Below, piece by piece: positions 10,301 to 16,818 of a DNA stretch of 64,000 nt. Below the pieces are notes generated by a model. The model ran no database searches, was not told the origin of the DNA, and saw nothing but the letters and a program-made list of their open reading frames with translations. This stretch comes from M3007 sp964630705 (GTDB taxonomy: Bacteria; Bacteroidota; Bacteroidia; Chitinophagales; Saprospiraceae), in assembly GCA_964630705.1 (NCBI GenBank), contig CAZVZH010000002.1, forward strand, positions 1 through 64,000. The letters are read 5' to 3'. Position 1 is the first letter of the stretch. Every line of letters starts with the position of its first letter. The translations under genes and the position numbers were made by a program.

Positions 10301-13300
10301 GGCCGCTGACAAAATTGCCGTTGGTAGTCGTCCAGGTAAAATTGATGTTAGTACCTTGAGTGGAAGCCCCGGCGTCGAGGTCGATTTGTGGCGAATAACA
10401 ATTGACCTGTTCCGGCGGAGCGATGAGCGCTACCGGCTGGTCGAAATTGGCGTTTACTTCCACAAAATCCTCCGTCGTGCAACCATTGTTCGTATTCGTC
10501 ACTACCAGATAGTACACACCCGGTTGGTTGACCGTGGGCGTGTACGTGTTGGCGCCATTGACAATGTTGCCCGGGTTGGCGGTCCACTGGATGGTGATGC
10601 CCGAGCCGCTGGTGCCCGAGCCTTGCAGTTGTTGGGTTGGGTTCAGGCAATTGAGCAGGAGCGGCGGTCCGGCATTCGCGTTCGGATAATTTTGGTTGGA
10701 GCTGACATTTACCGAGGCGGTGCTGGTGCAGCCGTTGGCCTGGTTGGTTACCTGGAGCACATAAGTGCCCGCCTGGCCCACCACGGGGTTGAGTGTGGTT
10801 TCGCCGCTGATAATTTCACCGTTGGTGGTCGTCCATTCATAGGTGAAATCAGGCCCTGCGCTGGAGCCGTTGCCGTTCAGGGTGAGCATCGGATTGGCGC
10901 AGGTGAGTAAGCCCGGCGCGGTAGCCACCGCTACCGGAGGCGTGAGGTTGGAACTTACGCTTACCGAGCTGGTGGCGGTACAGCCGCTATCGGTGTTGGT
11001 CACGACGAGGGTATAGGTGCCGGCCTGGTTGACCGTTGGGTTGCTGGTATTTTGTCCGCCGGTGAAGTTGCCGGGGTTAGCCGTCCAGTTGTACGTAATG
11101 TTGCCCCCCTGCGAAGAGCCGCTGGCGTCGAGGTCAATTTCAGGATTGTAACAATTGATCTCCGCCGGGGGGGCGATGCTCGCCGTAGGCACGTCGAAGT
11201 TAGCCGTCACTTCCACAAAATCCGCACTGGTGCAACCATTGGTCGTATTGGTCACCACCAAGGTGTACAAACCAGGTTGGTTGACCGTAGGCGTGTAGCT
11301 GTTGGCGCCGCTGACGATATTGCCGGGGTTGGCTGTCCACTGAACATTAAAGTTCGGGCCGGTGCTGCCAGAGCCTTGCAGTTGCAGGGTTGGCTGGGTG
11401 CAGTTCAACTCCAGCGGAGGCCCGGCATTGGCGTCGGGTTGGTCCTGGTTGTCGTTGACATTGACCGTTACGGAGGCGGTGCAGCCGTTGTCGTTGTTGG
11501 TTACCACCAATGTGTAACTGCCGCCCTGGTTGACCACCGGGTTGAGGGTGGTTTCGCCGCTGACGAAGTTTCCGTTGACGGTCGTCCATTCATAGGAAAA
11601 ATTCGGTCCGGTACTGGAGCCGTTTCCATTGATGGTCAGGGTTGGGTTTTGGCAGGTGATGGTTCCATTGGCCACGGCTACCGCTACGGGCGGCGTCAAG
11701 TTTGCCGTGACCGTGACGCTGGAGCTGGCCGTGCAATTGTTGTCGGTATTGGTGACGACGAGGGTGTAGGTGCCGCCCTGGTTGACGGTGGGGTTGGTGG
11801 TGTTTTGGCCCCCGGTGAAATTGCCGGGGTTGGCCGTCCAGTTGTACGTAAAATTGCCGCCTTGAGAGGAGCCGCTGCCGTCGAGTTCTATTTCCGGGTT
11901 GTTGCAATCTACCACAATGGGCGGCGCGACGGTCGCAGTGGGAAGGTCGGTATTTCCGCTCACCGTAACCGTCGCTTCTGCGGTACAGCCGTTGTTGGCG
12001 TTGGTGACTAAAATGCTGTATTCGCCGGCCTGGTTGACCTGAGGTTGCAGCGTGTTGGTGCAGCAGACGAAATTGCCGCCGTTGGTGCTCCAGGTGTAGC
12101 TGATGCCTGGGCCGGTGGAGGTGCCGATGCCATTCAGGGTGACGACCGGCAGGTTGCAGCCGATATTTTGCGGGGTGTTGATATTCGCGTTCGGCGGCGT
12201 GTTATTTTCCGTGACGGTGACGGCTACGGTGGCCGTGCAGCCGTTGTCGTTGTTGGTGACGGTGAGCGTGTAAGTGCCGCCGGCATTTACCTGGGGTTCC
12301 AGAGTATTGCCGCAACAAGTGATGCCCGGGCCATCCCACTCGTACGTAAACTGGGAGCCTTGCGACGAGCCGGTGCCGTTGATCGTAATTTCAGTATTGG
12401 TACAGGTGATCGGCGGCGGTGCGCTGGCTACGGCAGTGGGTAGGGTAGTGTTGGCTGTAATGCTGACCGTAGCGGTCGTGGAGCAGTTGTTGTTGTCGGT
12501 CACTGTGACGGTGTAGGTGCCTCCGGTGGTAAAGGTGGGGTCTTCGCCGTTGAAGTTATTGCTCCAGTTGAAATTGTACCCTGGGGTGCCGCCGCTCACT
12601 TCCAGGTCGGCGCTACCGGTGGGGTTGTTGCAATCGATATTGGTCGAACTGGTTACGCTGGCGGTCAGCTGGGGCGGTTCATCGAGGGTTACGCTTTCCG
12701 TAGCCGTGCAGCCCTGGCCGTTAGTAGCAGTCACCGTGTAGGTGCCAGGCGGCAGGTTCGATTGGTTGGGTCCGGTACCGCTGGGCGCCCAGGCATACGT
12801 GAAGGGCCCGTTTCCGCCGCTGGCGCTGGCTTGTATGGAGCCGTTGTTAGCGCCGAAACAGAGCGGATCGGTTGCGTTCAGGCTCAGATCGACGGTGATT
12901 TCATTGATGGTGACTGTTCCGCTGACGGTGCCGGTACAGCCGTTTTGCGTGCTGACACTGGTGAGCGAGTAGGTGCCGGGTTCCGTTACGGTAATGATGG
13001 CCGGACTGCTGGTGTAGGTGTAGGTTTCGTTGGTGCCGTTGTTGTTAAATTCTACCTCCCAGGGCCCGATGCCGGTCATGGTGATGGTCAGGTTGACCGG
13101 CGTATTGCTGCCGGCGCAAAAGAACCCTGAGCCGGAAAGCGTGGCGGTGGGCGCAGGCTCGATGGTCACCGTGGCGGAGGCTGTAGCGGTGGTGCCGCAG
13201 TCGTCGCTTACCGTAACGGTGTAAGTATGGGTGCCCGGGGTGTTCACGGTGATAGAAGGCGTAGTAGCATTATTGCTCCACAAATAGGTGTAGGGCGGCA

Positions 13301-14918
13301 GGCCTGGGCTGGTAATGTCCGGACTTAGGGTAGCGCCACTGGAGCCGCACACTTCCTGGTCTTCCAGTTCCACTTCGAGCGGGGGTTTGTCTTCGATGTA
13401 AAAGGTGAATTCCGAGGAAGCGCAGGAGCAGGGATTGTCCAGCATAATGATGATGGTTTCCTGTCCTTCAACAATGAAGTCTGCGAAAACACTAATGGGG
13501 ATCAGTATTTCAGTTTGCCCGGCGGGTATGGTAACCGATCCCGGCAAGGGTTCGTAGTCGACGCCCGGCGTAGCGGTGCCGCCGATGGTGTAATTGATCA
13601 CCAGCGGTTCATTGGTATTGCCGCCGGCCCGGATAAATTTGACAAAACCGCTGTCGCAGCCTTCGATCACATAGTTTTGCCCGGCTGGGTACACCGGTTG
13701 CGCTTTCACCACACCGCCGGCGTTGAACGAGTTGGCTTTTAGAAAAACGGCGGAGAAAAGCAGGCCGTCGGCGATATCGGCGATGGCCAGTTTGATGTGG
13801 TAGGTGGAGCAAGGCGTCAGGCCGGTAGCATTGGCGGTGAGCACGGTGGTCCAGCCGTCGAGGGCGCATTCGGGGGCACAGCAGGCGCCTACGTTTTGGC
13901 AGGGGTTGAAGGTGTTGTTGTTGACGTAATAATTGGTGTTGGTGAGGTGGTTGACGTTGTTGATGGTGACCGGATTGCTGCTGTTGGGAATCAGCGCCAG
14001 GTTGGTCGGACCACTGAACCCGGGGCCGGAAATGAAAAACCCGAACACGTCATTGTAGTTGGAGTTGACAAACTCGCAGTATTCCTCTGAGCCGAAAACG
14101 TAGTCGAACTGAACTTCCGTAGCGGTGGGTGTAAAGTCGAATTCAATTTTGATAACATCCCACTGGTTGCCATTGGTTAGCGTAGCCAGGTCCGGGTCGT
14201 CGGCGGAGTTGACGTTAAAGCCCGCCGTATTGGCTGAAGTATTGCTGGCGTTGTTCGGGCCGGGCAAACTGTTGACGTTGCCGGTGCAAAGCACCATGCC
14301 GGTGGGAATGCCGATATTCGTACCGCCGTTGGTAAAGGTGCCGCGCGACTGCGCTGGGCCTTGCGAGGTGACGGCGCCAACATCGAAACAATCGCCCCCA
14401 ATCAGGGTATTGGTAATCAGGCTGGTAGCCGACACGCCGCCGGTAACCGACAAGTTGGCCATGCCCAAACCTTCCAGATGTTTAACAAACCGGTCCATAA
14501 ACTCGGAAGCCTCTGGGCAATCCACACAGCCGACGGACAGCGAAATGGGCAGGTTGCCCGATTTTTCCGTGGTGTTTACCAACAGGCGCAGGTCTACGCA
14601 TTCGCTTTCCGCAACAAACTGCCGGTGCTGCGGCTTGTCGGGCCGCGACATAGCTTTGGCCTTGGCCTCCAAAGCGTCGTCGGAAAGTTCCATTCGGAAC
14701 GATACCGGCTGCCCTGGATAAGCGCCTACCGCCACCACGGAGTAGGTGGTGCCCGGACGGAGCCCGCACAGCTGAATAGTATTGACGCCGGCCGTCACCT
14801 CGATCGGTGTGCGTTGGCGTTGTTTGTCCAGCTGAACGGGGATTGCCGTTTGGGCGTACAGGAAAGAGTTGGAAAGGAACAGGGTTAAATACAGCGCATA
14901 AGTAAACTTTTGCCCCAT
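4371..14918 (-). CDS. Giant T9SS-secreted repeat adhesin
   Basis: A 3515-residue secreted or cell-surface protein. Order of parts: signal peptide 1-23 (cut after YAQ); a choice-of-anchor-L domain at about 158-397 with clustered Cys; a Calx-beta-like domain at about 405-510 (GVDYEPLPGSVTIPAGQTE); PKD/SprB-like domains at about 515-826; 29 tandem Ig/PKD-like repeats at 827-3255; a SprB-like module at about 3256-3330; and a type B T9SS sorting domain at 3417-3515 (WAPNAISPN, IYDRWGNQVF, YGWNGRF, YVW-like FVWWAE). Each tandem repeat has two conserved Cys (LxC near the start, NGCTA near the end). Repeats 1 and 2 differ in carrying an extra CC pair where the others have VSG. Such proteins are exported by the type IX system and serve gliding or adhesion. 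The ATG at 14918 is supported by the signal peptide. No T9SS component gene is next to it. Confidence 0.93.
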   Translation of the reverse strand: MGQKFTYALYLTLFLSNSFLYAQTAIPVQLDKQRQRTPIEVTAGVNTIQLCGLRPGTTYSVVAVGAYPGQPVSFRMELSDDALEAKAKAMSRPDKPQHRQFVAESECVDLRLLVNTTEKSGNLPISLSVGCVDCPEASEFMDRFVKHLEGLGMANLSVTGGVSATSLITNTLIGGDCFDVGAVTSQGPAQSRGTFTNGGTNIGIPTGMVLCTGNVNSLPGPNNASNTSANTAGFNVNSADDPDLATLTNGNQWDVIKIEFDFTPTATEVQFDYVFGSEEYCEFVNSNYNDVFGFFISGPGFSGPTNLALIPNSSNPVTINNVNHLTNTNYYVNNNTFNPCQNVGACCAPECALDGWTTVLTANATGLTPCSTYHIKLAIADIADGLLFSAVFLKANSFNAGGVVKAQPVYPAGQNYVIEGCDSGFVKFIRAGGNTNEPLVINYTIGGTATPGVDYEPLPGSVTIPAGQTEILIPISVFADFIVEGQETIIIMLDNPCSCASSEFTFYIEDKPPLEVELEDQEVCGSSGATLSPDITSPGLPPYTYLWSNNATTPSITVNTPGTHTYTVTVSDDCGTTATASATVTIEPAPTATLSGSGFFCAGSNTPVNLTITMTGIGPWEVEFNNNGTNETYTYTSSPAIITVTEPGTYSLTSVSTQNGCTGTVSGTVTINEITVDLSLNATDPLCFGANNGSIQASASGGNGPFTYAWAPSGTGPNQSNLPPGTYTVTATNGQGCTATESVTLDEPPQLTASVTSSTNIDCNNPTGSADLEVSGGTPGYNFNWSNNFNGEDPTFTTGGTYTVTVTDNNNCSTTATVSITANTTLPTAVASAPPPITCTNTEITINGTGSSQGSQFTYEWDGPGITCCGNTLEPQVNAGGTYTLTVTNNDNGCTATVAVTVTENNTPPNANINTPQNIGCNLPVVTLNGIGTSTGPGISYTWSTNGGNFVCCTNTLQPQVNQAGEYSILVTNANNGCTAEATVTVSGNTDLPTATVAPPIVVDCNNPEIELDGSGSSQGGNFTYNWTANPGNFTGGQNTTNPTVNQGGTYTLVVTNTDNNCTASSSVTVTANLTPPVAVAVANGTITCQNPTLTINGNGSSTGPNFSYEWTTVNGNFVSGETTLNPVVNQGGSYTLVVTNNDNGCTASVTVNVNDNQDQPDANAGPPLELNCTQPTLQLQGSGSTGPNFNVQWTANPGNIVSGANSYTPTVNQPGLYTLVVTNTTNGCTSADFVEVTANFDVPTASIAPPAEINCYNPEIDLDASGSSQGGNITYNWTANPGNFTGGQNTSNPTVNQAGTYTLVVTNTDSGCTATSSVSVSSNLTPPVAVATAPGLLTCANPMLTLNGNGSSAGPDFTYEWTTTNGEIISGETTLNPVVGQAGTYVLQVTNQANGCTSTASVNVSSNQNYPNANAGPPLLLNCLNPTQQLQGSGTSGSGITIQWTANPGNIVNGANTYTPTVNQPGVYYLVVTNTNNGCTTEDFVEVNANFDQPVALIAPPEQVNCYSPQIDLDAGASTQGTNINFTWTTTNGNFVSGQNSPYPTVNQAGTYNLLVTDTQSGCTATASVIVIASLNPPQANAGPGATLNCNQAQLTLNGSGSQGNNFVYEWYTSNGNIVSGENTLNPVVDQAGNYSLTVTNLNNGCTASSSVTILADQNAPLAFAGSDDELTCASPSLQISGSGSSTGNGISYQWVANPGNIVSGANTLNPVVNAYGFYTLIVTNTANGCTDEDEVFIDDNIIYPTADIAPAQQLNCTFSTVQLDAGGSSQGNNFDYNWTTPNGNIISGNGTPYPEVDKVGTYHLVVVNTDNACTATASVTVTQDLTPPVATAIPSASITCQNPQTTLNGQGSSAGYPFFYEWTTTNGNIVSGHLTLTPTVNQVGAYVLTVYNVENGCTAQTTVQVTSAQTFPTADAGPAQTLTCTAQQLSLNGNGSSQGSQYNYVWTTQNGNIVSGANTLTPVVNAPGNYELSVINTQTGCTAAASVTVNQNTALPTATVALGGVLSCTVTTLTLDGTGSSAGPGFSYNWTTLAGNIVSGQTTLNPVVSATGNYTLIVTNSTNGCTATASTTVTADASVPTANAGPPSTLNCLVTSLSLNGTNSSQGSEFIYAWTGPGIVSGGATLTPIVNQPGAYNLLITNTTNGCTAASSVLIPADVATPTAVAGPTAVLNCINTQLSLNGNGSSTGAPFTYQWTSSPGGNIVSGATTLIPVVDQPGAYSLLVTNTTNGCTATSQVNISQNTALPNANAGPPGLITCTATTVALSGSGSTGPAFVYLWTTANGSIASGANTLSPVVDAPGNYTLLVTDTINGCTATASVSVNKDANVPTAIAVAPGLLTCTVTQIQLNGTGSTSGAGIQYNWTTTGGNIVSGANTLTPTVNAPGQYTLTVFNSSNNCEALFSVNVAQNLTPPVANAGSPAVLSCSNPVLTLNGSGSSQGSSYSYQWSTVNGNILSGATSLNPQIDRSGNYLLVVTNTQTGCTASSSVQILLDQNTPQAEAGPGMALTCVASQITLNGAGTSVGPNFTYQWTASNGGNIVSGNTTLSPVVNAAGTYSLLVTNPSNGCTSTDATTVVVDVVPPIAQIGTPAVLNCLVSQTTLSTAGSSAGAQFTYKWTTVGGNILSGGSSPAPVVNKPGVYNLVITNTANGCTTTASTTVAQNIAPPTANAGPTAELNCINTTLTLNGSASNVGSNVQYGWTTANGNVLSGANSLNPVVNAPGVYVLTVTNLDNFCTATNQVAISQNVNLPTAATAAAPLLTCSSPVVVLNGNGSSAGAQFSYQWVAQNGGNITAGATTLLPSVNAPGLYILTVTNNNNKCTSTSSVTVNQNIQAPTAAAGNSTTLTCTTPSLQLNGAGSSTGPVFSYEWSTANGQILSGDTTLQPTIGAPGLYTLVVTNLSNGCTTTASVQILQDANAPVAAASTPGELTCNVPQLTLSGAGSSVGANFSYQWSTPDGAIQSGAAGLSPVVSQPGSYTLKVTNSANGCSETQTVTVSQNITPPTAEAGTAGTLTCAITQLSLNGLGTGGALGIGYAWSTVNGNILSGANTASPMVNTGGTYTLVVHDLYNGCTNTDQVLVPTDTQAPAIGIAHPGLLSCVVSQVPVNATASAQGPQYSYSWNGPGIVSGANSLQPVVNLPGSYQLSIVNNQNGCTSSATTTVTQNIQPPTAEAGTGFELTCSVEAGLLNANGSSNGPQFIYLWSTTDGNILSSPNAVAPQVDAPGTYTLLVTNTQTGCTATDAVLVTENTNYPTDLNLFTDPPGCGGKKGTIRFVEVLGGDSPYLYSIDGGNTFLTVNDFQNLNPGQYQLVIQDANGCEYSENLTFPVPVEPAVGLNPDISLAYGESATLTATLNIPIYQVDTIIWSPLEFLTPTNKPNVVVARPFTTTQFEVRVINLEGCEDRATVIVRVDDPHIWAPNAISPNREDGKNDVFLIFAAPNTVNKINSLQIYDRWGNQVFRKENIQPNDEKYGWNGRFRGQPMNPAVFVWWAEVELASGQKIVMKGDVTIVD
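5154..12440 (-). repeat. 29 tandem coding repeats of about 84 codons
   Basis: An array of 7287 bp within the adhesin gene, encoding residues 827-3255, which is 29 units averaging 83.8 residues (range 82-85). A unit starts with PxAxAGPxxxLxC, has a central LNGxGSSxG and YxWTTxNGNIVSG, and ends with PGxYTLxVTNxxNGCTA. The units are diverged rather than identical, so the array is not a recent simple amplification, but its regularity makes mis-assembly or copy-number change between strains likely. Confidence 0.92.
8928..11942 (-). repeat. Higher-order three-repeat period inside the adhesin array
   Basis: Repeats 3 to 14 (residues 993-1997) fall into four consecutive trimers of about 251 residues. 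Units 3, 6, 9 and 12 share an IAPP/VAPP start with xxIDLDASGSSQG. Units 4, 7 and 13 share PVAVA with TLNGNGSSxG. Units 5, 8 and 11 share LQGSGS, QWTANPGNIV and a CTxxDFVEV ending. Repeats 15-29 do not keep this period. This points to block duplication of three-unit cassettes. Confidence 0.8.
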
Positions 14919-15103
14919 AAGTAGTTCAGTGCAGTAAGGTAAAAAAATGGGTGCGGCCGGATTAAAATTTGAAACACACTGAAAGGCAGATTAAAAATAC
15001 GGAATTGGGACTTCCTGGAAAAGGAATTATTGCGCGAATGTAATAAGCCTACGCTTTTTTGGGGCTACAGGTTGCGCGGCATTTGGAAAGATGTCGGTAA
15101 TTT

Positions 15104-16630
15104 TCATTTTTGGAGCGGCCTGCGTTGTTCGAAATCAAGCACTATGAATTCAGCAGGCCGTACCAGGGCAACTTTTACGGATACGCGCAGCACGCCGTCT
15201 TGAACATCAGTGGGCGTCATGGTTTTACCCAGACCTGCCTCTACGTGAAAGGCATCGTCCGGACTGGCGCCTGCAAGGGCGCCGGATTGCCAAATATTGG
15301 TCAGCAGGGCGGCGATTTGCACTTCGATATTCGCCCAGGTGCTGGCGTTATTGGGAGCGGTGGCGTAAGGGTCGATGGCGTTTTTGATGGATTGCTCGAT
15401 AAAGTTCACGGTTCGGCGTACCTGAATGTAGCGCCAATCCTGGCTGTTGCCGTCGAGGGTATGCGCCCCCCAGACCAAGGCGCCTTTTCCCGGAAAGGCG
15501 CGGATGGCATTAACAGATTTTCCGGAAAGGGGCAAGTGGAGGTCTTGTTGGTCTTCGTTGCTCAACTCAACAGCGGGCCGTAGCACGGAAGCCATACTAA
15601 TGTTCGCGGGCGGATGAAATATGCCTGCTGTACGGTCTACCAAAGCATACAAACCGGCTATGCCGGCACTGGGCGGCAGGAGATTGATCTGTTCCAGTAA
15701 GGATGCCATGATGGTTTTATACAGTGGGCTTAGCGCCAACAAGTTTTGATGAACGGCGTTTGCATCATCTACACTGGTGGTGTTGATTTTGTTGATTTCT
15801 GCTTGCACCAATTCCGTCTGGGTTTTATTGATGGCGCCCAGCTTAAAACGCGCGTCGGCCTCTTTGACTATGGCCGCCAGTATGTCGGCGCGCGCGTTTT
15901 CTTCAACGGATCGAAAATCCAAAACATCCGGGCTGGTAATAGTTGTATAGACCCATGGATAATAGGCCGCGCCCCATTGGAGATAGTCGTCAATAGATTC
16001 GCGAAACAGTGTAATGACGTCTGCCTGATGATCCGGACCTCTAGGCTTGAAGCCGTCATGCACATCCAGAATGGCGAAACGATTGCGCTGGTTAAAACCG
16101 CAATGTGCCAACATGCTTTTTTGAATGGCTGCACAGTCTTCGGCCGGAAGCAGTACGGCATCGGGAATGACCACAATGGTAGGCTCTGTTTCCTTCTCCA
16201 GGGTACGAATGCCTTTGAGCACAATGTTTTTATCGTCGTCGAGTGCCTCGCCGTCCATGTCTTCTTTATTTACCGGAGTATGGTAATTCCCAATCGAAAC
16301 AATCCAGCAATCGCCGCCGCCGTTGGCAAAGAAAAATTGAATGGCATAATACAACAGGTAACGGCCCGTAGGTTCAACCAATTCATAGGCCGATGCGCTG
16401 TTCGATTTTTTAACCTTGAAAACCGGTTTTGGCGCTCCGCCAAAGTACGACACATACTCCCCGAACGACGCGATGCGCGTCGGCACATGTTTTAGGTCGC
16501 TCTCATTTTTGAGTGCGTACTCCGTGTACCCAATGAAAGCAGGTACCGCGGACGGAACAGGGGCTGCCGAATTGGGGAATGCGCTGGCGCCGGGAATTTG
16601 TATACCTGGTGTTGCTATAATTTTTGCCAT
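15104..16630 (-). CDS. Contractile tail sheath protein (phage/CIS type)
   Basis: A 508-residue protein of the contractile sheath family shared by myophage tails, R-type pyocins and extracellular contractile injection systems. It starts with a short N-terminal strand (MAKIIATPGIQI), followed by the sheath motif VPAFIGYTEYA. The conserved C-terminal core is present: FPGKGALVWGAHTL, then WRYIQVRRTVNFIEQSIKNA and a late DVQDGVLRVSVKVALVRPAEF segment. A start 7 codons upstream (16651) is possible; 16630 was chosen because sheath proteins of this type begin at that strand. No tube, baseplate, spike, AAA+ or tape-measure gene is adjacent: it sits alone between the adhesin and sbcC. It could serve an unlinked injection apparatus or be a relic; the reading frame is intact. 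Confidence 0.85.
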   Translation of the reverse strand: MAKIIATPGIQIPGASAFPNSAAPVPSAVPAFIGYTEYALKNESDLKHVPTRIASFGEYVSYFGGAPKPVFKVKKSNSASAYELVEPTGRYLLYYAIQFFFANGGGDCWIVSIGNYHTPVNKEDMDGEALDDDKNIVLKGIRTLEKETEPTIVVIPDAVLLPAEDCAAIQKSMLAHCGFNQRNRFAILDVHDGFKPRGPDHQADVITLFRESIDDYLQWGAAYYPWVYTTITSPDVLDFRSVEENARADILAAIVKEADARFKLGAINKTQTELVQAEINKINTTSVDDANAVHQNLLALSPLYKTIMASLLEQINLLPPSAGIAGLYALVDRTAGIFHPPANISMASVLRPAVELSNEDQQDLHLPLSGKSVNAIRAFPGKGALVWGAHTLDGNSQDWRYIQVRRTVNFIEQSIKNAIDPYATAPNNASTWANIEVQIAALLTNIWQSGALAGASPDDAFHVEAGLGKTMTPTDVQDGVLRVSVKVALVRPAEFIVLDFEQRRPLQK

Positions 16631-16818
16631 TTTGACATTCTCTGAGTGCAATTTTGTTCGGTAGTGTAGCGGGTGGCCGTTGATTTTAGGCTTGGGCAGA
16701 TATATACGCGACTATAAAGGTTAAATATTCATACTTCAGGTCGGCGAGTCAGCCTTCTTCTGTTGAACCATCCCCATCGCTTTCGCAAACCACATTTCGT
16801 CGGGTATACATTTACGGT

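Noticed and set aside
9504..12011. Long antisense open frames on the plus strand inside the adhesin (9504-10214, 10236-10910, 11052-12011)
   Set aside because: They follow the phase of the repeat units and arise from the biased, repeated codons of the real gene on the minus strand. They show no protein-like domain or start region.
5154..12440. Regular repeats as a possible CRISPR array
   Set aside because: The units are about 251 bp, coding and diverged, with no short direct repeats or spacers.
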